Assembly: GCA_900316585.1 (NCBI GenBank)
Contig: ONDM01000005.1
Location: 1-64,000 of the forward strand
Length of the DNA: 64,000 nt
Origin: an uncultured Prevotellaceae bacterium
Lineage (GTDB): Bacteria; Bacteroidota; Bacteroidia; Bacteroidales; Bacteroidaceae
Direction of reading: 5' to 3'
Shown: positions 9,576 to 18,506 of the stretch, piece after piece
Layout: each line of letters begins with the position of its first letter
Numbering within the stretch: position 1 is the first letter of the stretch
Made by a program: the position numbers and the translations under genes
The notes under the pieces: generated by a model
What the model was told of the DNA's origin: nothing
The model's database searches: none
What the model saw: only the letters and a program-made list of their open reading frames with translations

Positions 9576-9712
9576 AAGTTAATCACATAATCACTGCGAA
9601 GATAAGAAAAAAAAGTATGAATACTTGTAAATGTCGTAAAAAACAACGAAATTTGCAAAGTATTTCAATAGGGCCGTAGGTAAACCAAAGCTTTGTTTAT
9701 TCGAGGGGAAAT

Positions 9713-10132
9713 ATGGGAAAATATAATTTAACAGAGGTAATAGATAAAGATGCTACTTATCGTTCATTGATTCGTCCGGAATTGATGGATGAACTCTATG
9801 ACAAGATTTTAAATCTTATCGTAGTTCAGAAGAAGTATAAGGATCCAGATTATTCAGCGAAGAAAATGGCTGCAGATTTAGGTACAAATACACGTTATAT
9901 ATCTGCAGTGGTTAGTATGCGCTTTGGTAAGAATTATTCAAGTCTTGTAAATGAGCATAGAATTGAGGAGGCAAAATATTTGCTAGTTGATAAGCGTTAT
10001 GCTGATGCGAATATAGAAGACATAGGTGCTATGGTAGGATTCTCTAATCGTCAGTCTTTCTATGCAGCCTTTTATAAGTTTACAGGTCAGACTCCTAGAG
10101 GCTACAGGCTGAAACATAAGATAAAGAAATAA
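9713..10132 (+). CDS. AraC-type DNA-binding protein
   Basis: A 139-aa protein whose second half is an AraC/XylS two-helix-turn-helix domain (IEDIGAMVGFSNRQSFYAAFYKFTGQTPRGYR is the second helix-turn-helix and signature region). The N-terminal 35 residues are too short for a sensory domain, so it is a stand-alone DNA-binding module or depends on a partner. A terminator follows directly, then the DPP III gene with no space for its own promoter. Its targets are unknown. Confidence 0.85.
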   Translation: MGKYNLTEVIDKDATYRSLIRPELMDELYDKILNLIVVQKKYKDPDYSAKKMAADLGTNTRYISAVVSMRFGKNYSSLVNEHRIEEAKYLLVDKRYADANIEDIGAMVGFSNRQSFYAAFYKFTGQTPRGYRLKHKIKK

Positions 10133-10138
10133 ACAGAC

Positions 10139-10171
10139 AAAGGAGTGTACTAAGTAGTTCACTCCTTTTTT
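10139..10171 (+). terminator. intercistronic terminator-like hairpin
   Basis: AAGGAGTG (10139-10146) pairs with CACTCCTT (10160-10167), followed by a T-run to 10171. It sits between the AraC-type gene and the DPP III gene, whose ATG is only 13 nt after the T-run. It therefore either works as a partial terminator or the DPP III promoter lies upstream in the AraC-type gene. Confidence 0.75.
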
Positions 10172-10183
10172 GATGATATAATT

Positions 10184-12154
10184 ATGAAGAATGTTTTTCA
10201 GTATACAGATGAGAAATTTGCAGATCTTCAGCTTCTTCATTATAAAGTAGAAGGTTTTGAAGAACTGACTCTTAAGCAGAAAAAACTGATATATTATCTT
10301 TCAGAAGCAGCTCTTTATGGTCGAGATATTCTTTTTGACCAGAATGGTAAGTATAATTTGCGTATCCGTAAAATGCTGGAGGCTATTTATACATTAAATG
10401 GAATTGATAGGAAAACAGATGATTTTATAGCTATGGAGATCTATTTGAAGAGGATTTGGTTTTCCAATGGTATCCATCACCATTATAGCTATGATAAATT
10501 TAATCCAGGTTTTTCAGCAGATTATTTGCGAAGTCTTATTACAATGGTAGAACCTAAAAAATTGCCTTTACAAATAGGACAAAGTGTCGATGACTTCTGT
10601 GAAGAGATATTTCCAGTTATTTTTGATCCTACAATAGATGCAAAAAAGCTAAATCAATCTGAAGGTGAAGATTTGTTGTTAACTTCAGCATCAAATTATT
10701 ATGATGGAGTTTCTCAATCGGAGGCAGAGTCTTTTTATGAGGCTCAGAAGGATTCTACTGATAAAACTCCTGTTATGTATGGATTGAATTCTCGTTTGGT
10801 AAAGGAAATGGGAGTCTTGAAAGAAAAGGTTTGGAAAAGTGGAGGGCTTTATGCAGAAGCTATAGATAAAATTCTTTATTGGCTGAAAAAAGCAAAAGAT
10901 GTAGCTGAAAATGAAAAACAGGCTGTAGTTATTCAAGAATTGATAGAATTTTATGAGACCGGAAATCTGAAAAAATTTGATGAATATAGTATTCTTTGGG
11001 TCAAAGATGTAGAGTCACGCATTGATTTCAATAATGGCTTTATTGAGACTTATGGCGATCCGCTAGGATTTAAGGCTAGTTGGGAGTCTATAGTTAATTT
11101 TAAGGATCTTGTAGCAACTCACCGTACAGATGTTATTAGTAAAAATGCTCAATGGTTTGAAGACCATTCTCCAGTTGATTCAAGATTCAAGAAGAAAAAT
11201 GTAAAAGGGGTTTCTGCTAAGGTTATTACTGCTGCTATTTTGTCAGGAGATTTATATCCTGCAAGTGCAATTGGTATAAATCTTCCAAATTCAAATTGGA
11301 TTAGAAGTGTTCATGGCTCAAAAAGTGTAACTATAGGGAATTTGACTGATGCCTATAAAAAAGCAGCTCATGGTAATGGCTTTATGAAGGAGTTTGTCTA
11401 TAGTCAGACTGAACGAGAGCTTATTGATAAATATGATGATTTGACAGATGACTTACATACTGATCTGCATGAGTGTTTAGGACATGGCTCAGGAGTATTA
11501 CTTCCTTCGACTGATCCAGATGCTTTGAAATCATATGGAGCTACAATAGAAGAAGCTCGAGCTGATTTATTTGGACTCTATTACATGGGTGACTCAAAAC
11601 TGGTGGATTTGAATTTACTTCCAAATAGAGAGGCTTATAAGGCGCAATACTATACTTATATGATGAATGGATTAATGACCCAGTTGGTCCGCATAGATTT
11701 AGGAAAAGATTTGGAGGAGGCTCATATGAGAAATCGGGCATTAATTGCATATTGGGTATATGATCATGGTAAGGAAAAAAATATAGTAGAATTTGTAAAG
11801 AAAGATTCAAAAACTTTTGTTAGAATTAATGACTATATGGCTTTGCGTTGTTTGTTCGGTGATTTATTGGCTGAAATCCAACGTATTAAAAGCGAAGGAG
11901 ATTATGAAAGTGCAAAGAAACTTGTAGAAAAGTATGCAGTGAAGATTGATCCAGTTTTGCATAAAGAAATCAAAGGACGTTATGAAAAATTGAATCTATC
12001 TCCTTATAAAGGTTTTATTAATCCAAAGTATATAGCTGAAAGGGATAAGGATGGGGATCTGAAGGATGTGAAAATTTTTTATGGAGAAAGTTTTACAGAG
12101 CAGATGCTTCGTTATGGAAGAGATTACAGCACTTTACCACCAATAAATGATTGA
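10184..12154 (+). CDS. dipeptidyl-peptidase III (family M49)
   Basis: A 656-aa zinc peptidase that removes dipeptides from peptide N termini. The M49 signature HEXXGH is present as HECLGH at residues 429-434, and the third zinc ligand region EEARAD follows at 456-461. Known Bacteroides DPP III proteins carry the same HECLGH variant with a cysteine inside the motif. No signal peptide is visible, so it is probably cytoplasmic and used in peptide turnover. Its last 8 nt overlap the AlkD-like gene, so the two are translationally coupled. Confidence 0.92.
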   Translation: MKNVFQYTDEKFADLQLLHYKVEGFEELTLKQKKLIYYLSEAALYGRDILFDQNGKYNLRIRKMLEAIYTLNGIDRKTDDFIAMEIYLKRIWFSNGIHHHYSYDKFNPGFSADYLRSLITMVEPKKLPLQIGQSVDDFCEEIFPVIFDPTIDAKKLNQSEGEDLLLTSASNYYDGVSQSEAESFYEAQKDSTDKTPVMYGLNSRLVKEMGVLKEKVWKSGGLYAEAIDKILYWLKKAKDVAENEKQAVVIQELIEFYETGNLKKFDEYSILWVKDVESRIDFNNGFIETYGDPLGFKASWESIVNFKDLVATHRTDVISKNAQWFEDHSPVDSRFKKKNVKGVSAKVITAAILSGDLYPASAIGINLPNSNWIRSVHGSKSVTIGNLTDAYKKAAHGNGFMKEFVYSQTERELIDKYDDLTDDLHTDLHECLGHGSGVLLPSTDPDALKSYGATIEEARADLFGLYYMGDSKLVDLNLLPNREAYKAQYYTYMMNGLMTQLVRIDLGKDLEEAHMRNRALIAYWVYDHGKEKNIVEFVKKDSKTFVRINDYMALRCLFGDLLAEIQRIKSEGDYESAKKLVEKYAVKIDPVLHKEIKGRYEKLNLSPYKGFINPKYIAERDKDGDLKDVKIFYGESFTEQMLRYGRDYSTLPPIND

Positions 12155-12818
12155 TATGGATTTGGCAGATCAAATAAGAGATATAAAAACCCAGTTTCGT
12201 CTGGCAATGAATGGCGTCGCTTCTTCAAAGATGAGGGAACAAGGTCTTGTTTACCATTTGAATTTTGGTATAGAACTCCCTCGATTACGGGAGATAGCAT
12301 CTGAGTATACTCCAAATCACGAACTGGCTCAGATGCTTTGGAAAGAAAATATACGTGAGTCAAAGATATTAGCTACAATGTTAATGCCTGTAGACCGTTT
12401 CTATCCCCAGGTTGCTGATATATGGGTAGAGCAGATTCAAACACAAGAGATAGCAGAAATAGCTGTAATGAATCTTTTTCAGAGACTACCTTACGCAAGT
12501 ACAATTGCTTTTCGTTGGGTTTCAGATTCTAGAGAAATTATTCAGGTTTGTGGGCTTTTATTACTTACCAGACTTTGTATGTTAAAGCGGGACTTCAATG
12601 AGTCGGCAGCATATGAACTCGTAGATCAGGCTGTTACTGCTATGCAGGATGATAATATTCGTATTGCTCAACAAGCATTTATTTTGCTTCGGAAGTATAT
12701 ACAAATAGGAGAAAAACAGGCAAATGAAGTGTCAGTTGCAATAAAGCCTATTCTCCAAACAGAAAAGCAACGTCTTTTGGGTTGGGTGGATCAACTCATG
12801 TTTGAATGTGGCTTATAA
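12147..12818 (+). CDS. AlkD-like DNA alkylation repair protein
   Basis: A 223-aa all-helical protein of the HEAT-repeat DNA glycosylase family (AlkC/AlkD type). Features are the N-terminal LPRLREIA segment, the strongly conserved LWKENIRESKILATMLMPV helix and AEIAVMNLFQRLPYA. AlkD enzymes excise bulky N3- and N7-alkyl purines, but remote members can have other nucleic-acid roles. The start at 12147 overlaps the preceding gene by 8 nt; ATG at 12156 is an alternative start. Confidence 0.78.
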   Translation: MIDMDLADQIRDIKTQFRLAMNGVASSKMREQGLVYHLNFGIELPRLREIASEYTPNHELAQMLWKENIRESKILATMLMPVDRFYPQVADIWVEQIQTQEIAEIAVMNLFQRLPYASTIAFRWVSDSREIIQVCGLLLLTRLCMLKRDFNESAAYELVDQAVTAMQDDNIRIAQQAFILLRKYIQIGEKQANEVSVAIKPILQTEKQRLLGWVDQLMFECGL

Positions 12819-12869
12819 GTTCACTGTCACTTTTCATCTTTTTTTTTTCTATAATTCCTTAAAAAGTTC

Positions 12870-12877
12870 TACCTTTG
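12870..12877 (+). promoter_or_regulatory. -7 element for the Fur-type gene and purA
   Basis: TACCTTTG fits TAnnTTTG 19 nt before ATG 12897. The expected -33 region is an unbroken T-run without a clear TTTG. Confidence 0.5.
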
Positions 12878-12896
12878 GAGCTATAAAGTGTAAACC

Positions 12897-13376
12897 ATGG
12901 AAAGTGAGCCTCAATTCGATGAATTGACCAAAGCGTTTAGTGTTTATTTGAAAGAAAAGGGAGGTAGATTTACTCCTGAACGTGCTACTATAATTAGGGG
13001 TATTCAGCAGTGCATGTCTCACTTTACATTAGATGAGTTGAAGGTTTATTTAGATGAGGAACATTTTCGGGTATCACAGGCTACATTATATAATACATTA
13101 AATGAATTGGCAGCTGCAGGCTTTGTTGCCAAGTTCATGGTAAAAGAGAAGGCTTATTATGAAGTAGTTTTCAATAAGAATGCTCATTGTCATCAGATAT
13201 GTACTAGCTGTGGAAAAATATCAGAGTTCTATAACATAGATCTAGATACAATGATACTTACTTCTAAATATAAGCGTTTTTCAATCAGTGATTATACATT
13301 AATGACATATGGCATCTGTTCAGCATGTAAAGCATTGCAGAAAAGGGCCGGCAGAAAGAAAAAAACCAAAAAGTAA
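12897..13376 (+). CDS. Fur-family transcriptional regulator
   Basis: A 159-aa Fur/PerR-type regulator with an N-terminal winged helix (RFTPERATIIRGIQ; VSQATLYNTLNELAAAGFV as recognition region) and a C-terminal metal-binding half with two CxxC pairs (CTSCG and CSAC), the structural zinc site. The metal or peroxide it senses cannot be told from sequence. It ends in a basic tail (RAGRKKKTKK). purA starts 8 nt later, so this regulator is cotranscribed with purine synthesis, an arrangement worth noting. Confidence 0.9.
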   Translation: MESEPQFDELTKAFSVYLKEKGGRFTPERATIIRGIQQCMSHFTLDELKVYLDEEHFRVSQATLYNTLNELAAAGFVAKFMVKEKAYYEVVFNKNAHCHQICTSCGKISEFYNIDLDTMILTSKYKRFSISDYTLMTYGICSACKALQKRAGRKKKTKK

Positions 13377-13384
13377 ATTAGAAA

Positions 13385-14656
13385 ATGAAAGTAGATGTCT
13401 TGTTAGGCCTCCAGTGGGGTGACGAGGGCAAGGGAAAAGTTGTAGATGTTCTTACTCCAAACTATGATGTTGTAGTTCGTTTTCAAGGAGGACCAAATGC
13501 GGGTCATACCTTAGAATTCGAGGGCCAGAAATATGTACTCCGGTCTATTCCATCAGGTATTTTCCAAGGTGACAAGTTAAATGTAATTGGTAATGGTGTA
13601 GTTTTGGACCCGGCTCTTTTTAAAGCTGAGGCCGAATCATTGGAGGCTTCAGGTCATCCTTTGAAGGAACGTCTTCATATTTCAAAGAAGGCTCATTTAA
13701 TTTTGCCTACCCATCGAATTTTGGATGCAGCTTATGAAGCTGCTAAAGGTAAGTCAAAGGTTGGAACAACAGGCAAAGGCATAGGGCCTACTTATACGGA
13801 TAAGGTTAGTCGCAATGGATTGCGTGTTGGAGATATACTTCATAATTTTGAAGAGAAGTATTTGGCTGCCAAGGCTCGTCATGAGGCTATTTTGAAGAGT
13901 TTGAATTATGAATATGATATTACCGAATTGGAAAGGACTTGGATGGAAGGTATAGAATACCTTAAACAATTCCATTTGGTTGATAGTGAGCATGAAATCA
14001 ATAATCTTTTGAAGGCGGGCAAGTCTGTTTTATGTGAAGGGGCTCAAGGTACAATGCTTGATGTGGACTTTGGCTCTTACCCATTTGTCACTTCATCTAA
14101 TACTATTTGTGCTGGTGCATGCACTGGTTTGGGTGTAGCTCCAAACAAGATAGGTGAAGTTTATGGTATTATGAAAGCTTATTGTACACGTGTCGGTGCT
14201 GGGCCATTCCCAACTGAACTATTTGATGAGACAGGTAAGAGAATTCGCGATTTGGGTCATGAATATGGTGCAGTAACAGGGCGTGAACGTCGTTGTGGCT
14301 GGATAGACCTTGTGGCTTTGAAATATGCAATTATGATTAATGGTGTTACCCAATTAATCATGATGAAGAGTGATGTCCTTGATGATTTTGATACCATTAA
14401 GGCTTGTGTTGGCTACAAGATTGGCGGAAAAGAAATTGATTATTTCCCTTATGACATTAAGGAAGATGATATTGAACCAATCTATGTGGAGATGCCAGGA
14501 TGGAAGACTGATATGACTAAGTATACGTCAGAAAATGAATTCCCTGAGGAATTTAATGCTTACATTGATTTCTTAGAAACAGAGTTGGAGACCCCGATCA
14601 AAATAATCTCAATCGGTCCTGACCGTGATCAGACAATAGTTCGTTACACAGAATAA
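13385..14656 (+). CDS. purA: adenylosuccinate synthetase
   Basis: PurA (423 aa) joins IMP and aspartate with GTP to form adenylosuccinate in AMP synthesis. The P-loop-like motif WGDEGKGK (residues 11-18), GGPNAGHT after residue 35 and TTGKGIGPTYTDK are all present, and the length is normal. It forms an operon with the Fur-type regulator and ends at a bidirectional terminator. Confidence 0.97.
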   Translation: MKVDVLLGLQWGDEGKGKVVDVLTPNYDVVVRFQGGPNAGHTLEFEGQKYVLRSIPSGIFQGDKLNVIGNGVVLDPALFKAEAESLEASGHPLKERLHISKKAHLILPTHRILDAAYEAAKGKSKVGTTGKGIGPTYTDKVSRNGLRVGDILHNFEEKYLAAKARHEAILKSLNYEYDITELERTWMEGIEYLKQFHLVDSEHEINNLLKAGKSVLCEGAQGTMLDVDFGSYPFVTSSNTICAGACTGLGVAPNKIGEVYGIMKAYCTRVGAGPFPTELFDETGKRIRDLGHEYGAVTGRERRCGWIDLVALKYAIMINGVTQLIMMKSDVLDDFDTIKACVGYKIGGKEIDYFPYDIKEDDIEPIYVEMPGWKTDMTKYTSENEFPEEFNAYIDFLETELETPIKIISIGPDRDQTIVRYTE

Positions 14657-14671
14657 TAATTGTTTTACATA

Positions 14672-14705
14672 AAAAGAGGCACATTAATCGATGTGCCTCT
14701 TTTTT
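14672..14705. terminator. bidirectional terminator between purA and HhH gene
   Basis: A 14-bp perfect inverted repeat (14672-14685 with 14692-14705; core AGAGGCACAT) has A- and T-runs on its flanks and can end transcription from both sides. The T-run contains part of the stop codon of the minus-strand HhH gene (14704-14706). Confidence 0.9.
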
Positions 14706-15510
14706 AATAAGCTATATATGGAGATAATCGTTCTATATCTTCAGGTTGGAATTCATTTAATAGTGCTAGCTGATTGATGTCTTTGATTTTTCCATATTTC
14801 TGTCTATAATCCCAAATTGCTTTAGCTTGATAAAAGTTTATGTAGGGGTGTTTGCGTAGTTGGTTTACACTAAGTTTGTTGACCTCTATCTTTTGTACAT
14901 CTCCTTGTACTTCTAGATAATTAAGGATAGATGGTGGTATCCCTTCTATTTCTAGTACTTGTTCTTTTTTATGGAATCCTCCCAATCTATTGCGATACTG
15001 GAGAATGGCAATGGAATACCCTCTTCCTATACCTGGAATTTTCTTAAGCTGTATACTATCAGCAAGATTTAGTTCAATGGTTTCCCCTTCTTGAAGTTTT
15101 CTTGGATAGATTTTACGTAATGAGTCTTGACGATGTTCCCATAAGGCTTTCCGCTCATCATTTTTTTTCTTTCGTTCCTCTTTTAATTGATAGAACGAAT
15201 CTTTGAGGGCAAGATATTTGGCTAGCCTTTTTTCTTTTTGGATAGCACGAAGTTCATTTAGTCGTGCAAAAGAATCTTTAATCTCTTGATATCGTAACTT
15301 TCTCTTTTCTTCTGCTCTCTTTTTTAGCTCACGGATGGAGTCAAAATCTTTGGGGACGTTTCTTTTTGAAGTTACTATATTATCCTTTGCTGGAAATATA
15401 GTGTCTTTAGATTTGTGGTTGACCGATGTGATGATAGCCAAAATGGCAATCACTCCGAAAAGGACGTTGATAACTCGTCTGTCAGATTTCGGAAATTTAT
15501 TAAATGTCAA
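14704..15510 (-). CDS. membrane-anchored helix-hairpin-helix (ComEA-like) protein
   Basis: A 268-aa protein with one N-terminal membrane segment (about residues 13-30), a long charged coiled coil (about 60-135, rich in K, E and R) and C-terminal helix-hairpin-helix units (NLADSIQLKKIPGIGRGYS near 150, then a second and third pair) of the ComEA kind. HhH units bind DNA backbone non-specifically. A membrane-tethered DNA-binding protein in the periplasm could serve DNA uptake, but no other competence gene is near. It is the second gene after cca, 9 nt downstream. Confidence 0.8.
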   Translation of the reverse strand: MTFNKFPKSDRRVINVLFGVIAILAIITSVNHKSKDTIFPAKDNIVTSKRNVPKDFDSIRELKKRAEEKRKLRYQEIKDSFARLNELRAIQKEKRLAKYLALKDSFYQLKEERKKKNDERKALWEHRQDSLRKIYPRKLQEGETIELNLADSIQLKKIPGIGRGYSIAILQYRNRLGGFHKKEQVLEIEGIPPSILNYLEVQGDVQKIEVNKLSVNQLRKHPYINFYQAKAIWDYRQKYGKIKDINQLALLNEFQPEDIERLSPYIAY

Positions 15511-15519
15511 TTTATATTA

Positions 15520-16983
15520 TTATTTATTCTTACTTTTAGGATATAAACCCATAGCCTTGGCTTTTTCTAGCATTAATTGGTATGCAGCTTCGTGGTCATT
15601 TGGTATTTTCCCGTCTAAGATGGCGTCTTTAATTAAGTCTTTGATTGTTCCAATTTCAGAGCAAGGTGGCAATCCTAAAACCTCCATGATTTCATTACCA
15701 TCTACAGGTGGCTGAAAATTCCGGATTCTGTCTTTTTCTTCAAGATCAATGAGTTTCTTACGGACTAACTTGAAATTATCTAGGAAACGCTGTTTTTTAT
15801 TTTCATTTTTGGATGTGATGTCTGCTTCACATAATGTCATGAGGTCATCAATGTCATTTCCAGCCTCAAAGAGAAGTCGTCTGACAGCAGAGTCTGTAAC
15901 AATGTCATCTGCTATGGAGATAGGACGCATATGTAAAGATACAAGTTTTTGTACATATTTCATTTTCTCATTTAGTGGAAGTTTCATGTTACGGAATATT
16001 TCGGGAACCATCTTCTCACCAATTGAATTATGGTTGTGAAAAGTCCAACCAATAGTTGGTTCCCAACGTTTACTTTTGGGCTTTCCGATATCATGCAGTA
16101 TTGCAGACCATCGAATCCATAATTTATGGTCTTGATCTTCCCAGTCTTGGGTAGTCTTGGAGATATTGTCAAGGACTTCTAAAGTATGGAAAAAATTGTC
16201 TTTGTGTGCTCTTCCATTGATTTTCTCTACACCATGTAGGGAATAGAGCTCGGGGAAAATAATTTCCAACAAACCTGTAGAGAAAAGTAGTTCAAAACCA
16301 ATTGATGGACAAGGAGCCAGAATAATTTTATTCAGCTCATCTGCAATTCGTTCCTTTGAAATGATCTTAATCCGTTCTTTATTGGAAAATAAAGCATCAT
16401 AGGTTTCTTGCTCAATAGTGAAATTCAATTGAGTGGCAAAACGAATGCAGCGCATCATACGTAAAGGATCATCACTGAAGGTGATATCTGGATCTAGTGG
16501 TGTGGCGATAAGTCGATCTCTTAAATCCCAAACGCCATCAAAGGGATCTACTAATTCTCCAAATCGTTCATTGTTTAAACAAATGGCCATGGCATTTATG
16601 GTGAAATCCCTTCGATTTTGGTCATCTTCTAAAGTTCCATCTTCGACAATAGGCTTCCGGGAATCATGGCTATAGCTTTCTTTACGTGAGCCAACAAACT
16701 CTATTTCAGTTTGGTTATATTTAACTTGGGCTGTCCCAAAATTTTTAAAAACAGAGAGATTTGCATTTTTCCCCAATTTTCTACATAGTGCTTTGGCTAC
16801 TTCAATACCAGATCCTACCACCACGATATCGATGTCTTTTGAAGGACGTTCTAGAAAGAGATCTCTGACATAGCCTCCTACAACATAGCATTCTACGCCA
16901 ATTTCATCGGCGGTATTACCTATTTGGTGAAAAATGGTGTGGTTAAGTTCGTTGATGAAATCTTCACGTGTAAGTTCCCTCAT
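15520..16983 (-). CDS. cca: CCA tRNA nucleotidyltransferase with HD domain
   Basis: A 487-aa nucleotidyltransferase that adds or repairs the 3' CCA of tRNAs. The N-terminal Pol-beta-type domain has GGYVRDLFLERPSKDIDIVV and RRDFTINAMA, and a C-terminal HD domain carries HDIGKPKSKRW. The family also contains poly(A) polymerases, but three of five tRNA genes in this window do not encode CCA, so a CCA-adding enzyme is needed. It forms an operon with the HhH gene. Confidence 0.93.
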   Translation of the reverse strand: MRELTREDFINELNHTIFHQIGNTADEIGVECYVVGGYVRDLFLERPSKDIDIVVVGSGIEVAKALCRKLGKNANLSVFKNFGTAQVKYNQTEIEFVGSRKESYSHDSRKPIVEDGTLEDDQNRRDFTINAMAICLNNERFGELVDPFDGVWDLRDRLIATPLDPDITFSDDPLRMMRCIRFATQLNFTIEQETYDALFSNKERIKIISKERIADELNKIILAPCPSIGFELLFSTGLLEIIFPELYSLHGVEKINGRAHKDNFFHTLEVLDNISKTTQDWEDQDHKLWIRWSAILHDIGKPKSKRWEPTIGWTFHNHNSIGEKMVPEIFRNMKLPLNEKMKYVQKLVSLHMRPISIADDIVTDSAVRRLLFEAGNDIDDLMTLCEADITSKNENKKQRFLDNFKLVRKKLIDLEEKDRIRNFQPPVDGNEIMEVLGLPPCSEIGTIKDLIKDAILDGKIPNDHEAAYQLMLEKAKAMGLYPKSKNK

Positions 16984-17039
16984 TAATCATCTTTTGTTAA
17001 TTCGGGTGTAAAGATAATGTTTTTTCATGGAACTTTTAT

Positions 17040-17047
17040 TACTTTTG
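17040..17047 (+). promoter_or_regulatory. -7 element for lipoprotein gene
   Basis: TACTTTTG fits TAnnTTTG 25 nt before ATG 17073. No good -33 element is seen. Confidence 0.4.
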
Positions 17048-17072
17048 CTTTTTGAAAATAATAATATGGAAT

Positions 17073-17900
17073 ATGAAGCAACTTATATCTCTTATTTTGG
17101 GTTTGCTCTGTCTGGTATCTTGCACAGATAGTATAGAAGAAAAAGCTAACACCCACTATGTTTTAGCAGAACAGGCATTTAGAAAAGGAGCCTATGACGT
17201 TGCACGTGAACAGATAGATAGTATCCGTTTGAATTATCCTAAGGCTTTTGACACTAGAAGAAAAGCAGTCAAACTCCGTTTGGAGATTGATTTGGCAGAA
17301 GGCCAGCAGTCAGTAGAGGAGTCGGACAGAATAATTCAGCAGAAAACGGAATTGGTAGAGCGCATGAAGGGAAAGATGGTATTAGAACCAGTTAAGGGGA
17401 CTGTGGGTAATTATGTTTCTCCGGCGCAGACTTTGGACAAAATAGCTCATGACATGTTGCGTGCCCAAGTTGATGAGCATGGACTTTTGACACTGACTTC
17501 TATTTATTGTGGTACTTTAGGTCATAAAGCTGTGAAAGTAGAATCTGAAGGACAGTCTTTGCAAACTCCTGCCAGTTCTGCAACTTTTTACTCGGAAAGC
17601 AATGGTGTTAAACTTGAGGAAGCAGTTTTCAGTAATGACCATGAAGTTGGTGTTTCTGCTTTTATTTCACAACATGTAGGCAAGAAAGTGTTGTTGACTT
17701 TTATTGGAAAAAGTAAGAATGAAACAATAACAATGACTCCTACTGATATAAAAGCTATTTCTGATATTTATGACCTATATTTGCAGATGAAAATTTTGAA
17801 TGATGCTCGGGTGCGTTATGCTGATGCATGTGAACAGATAAAGTTTATTCATATAAAATTAGATGAGCTAGAGGGTGGCAAGAAAACTGATAAAGATTAG
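17073..17900 (+). CDS. lipoprotein of unknown function
   Basis: A 275-aa protein starting at ATG 17073, which gives a lipoprotein signal peptide with lipobox LVSC (Cys17). A short TPR-like helical stretch follows ([20 protein letters not shown], about 28-47), then a coiled-coil region (75-100) and a mixed domain I do not recognise. It is likely anchored in the inner or outer membrane, facing the periplasm. Its stop codon overlaps the ruvA stop codon on the opposite strand by 2 nt. Confidence 0.8.
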   Translation: MKQLISLILGLLCLVSCTDSIEEKANTHYVLAEQAFRKGAYDVAREQIDSIRLNYPKAFDTRRKAVKLRLEIDLAEGQQSVEESDRIIQQKTELVERMKGKMVLEPVKGTVGNYVSPAQTLDKIAHDMLRAQVDEHGLLTLTSIYCGTLGHKAVKVESEGQSLQTPASSATFYSESNGVKLEEAVFSNDHEVGVSAFISQHVGKKVLLTFIGKSKNETITMTPTDIKAISDIYDLYLQMKILNDARVRYADACEQIKFIHIKLDELEGGKKTDKD

Positions 17901-18499
17901 AGTTGTTTCAGTGCTAATTTGATAACCTTTTCTACAGAGGCTGAAGGATCTTCCCGAAGGATGCTCACAACTACTTTCTGAGATGCAGACGCTTGGAACC
18001 CTAGCATGGTAAGTGCGGTTGTTGCTTCATCTTGTACTTCTTTTGACACAGAGTTTGTCTCTCCTAGACCTAGAGTACTGCTTTGACTCGCAACATCTGT
18101 TTTTACAATTTTATCTTTTAGGTCTACGATGATTCGTTGTGCAGTTTTCAGGCCTATTCCTTTAACATTCTTCAGTAATTTAGCATTATCTGTGGAGATA
18201 ACATCCACTAATTCTGCAGGTGTAAGTGATGAAAGAATCATGCGGGCTGTGTTTCCTCCAATACCAGATACACTGATTAAAAGTAAAAATAGTTCACGTT
18301 CTTGTTTGTTCGAAAATCCCCATAAGACATAAGCATCTTCACGAATCGCTTCATAAATATAAAGTTTTACTTCTTTGTGACCCTGTATGGATGCATAGGT
18401 ATTTAAAGAAATGTTCACTCCATAGCCAACTCCATGGCATTCTACAACAGCAATTGCAGGTGTGAGTTCGGTTAATTCACCTTTAATGTAATCTATCAT
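17897..18499 (-). CDS. ruvA: Holliday junction DNA helicase subunit RuvA
   Basis: RuvA (200 aa) binds four-way junctions and loads the RuvB motor. The N-terminal OB fold ([12 protein letters not shown]), two HhH motifs ([14 protein letters not shown] and [16 protein letters not shown]) and the C-terminal RuvB-binding domain ([11 protein letters not shown]) are in order. It lies 7 nt after the second recQ gene in an apparent recJ-recQ-ruvA operon. ruvB and ruvC are not in the window. Confidence 0.97.
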   Translation of the reverse strand: MIDYIKGELTELTPAIAVVECHGVGYGVNISLNTYASIQGHKEVKLYIYEAIREDAYVLWGFSNKQERELFLLLISVSGIGGNTARMILSSLTPAELVDVISTDNAKLLKNVKGIGLKTAQRIIVDLKDKIVKTDVASQSSTLGLGETNSVSKEVQDEATTALTMLGFQASASQKVVVSILREDPSASVEKVIKLALKQL

Positions 18500-18506
18500 G
18501 CTCTTA

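Noticed and set aside
9686-9695. Palindrome CAAAGCTTTG before the AraC-type gene as an operator
   Set aside because: A single 10-bp palindrome is too short and common in AT-rich DNA to support an operator call.
15335-15715. A 126-codon plus-strand frame across the cca/HhH boundary
   Set aside because: It is antisense to two real genes and resembles no protein I know.
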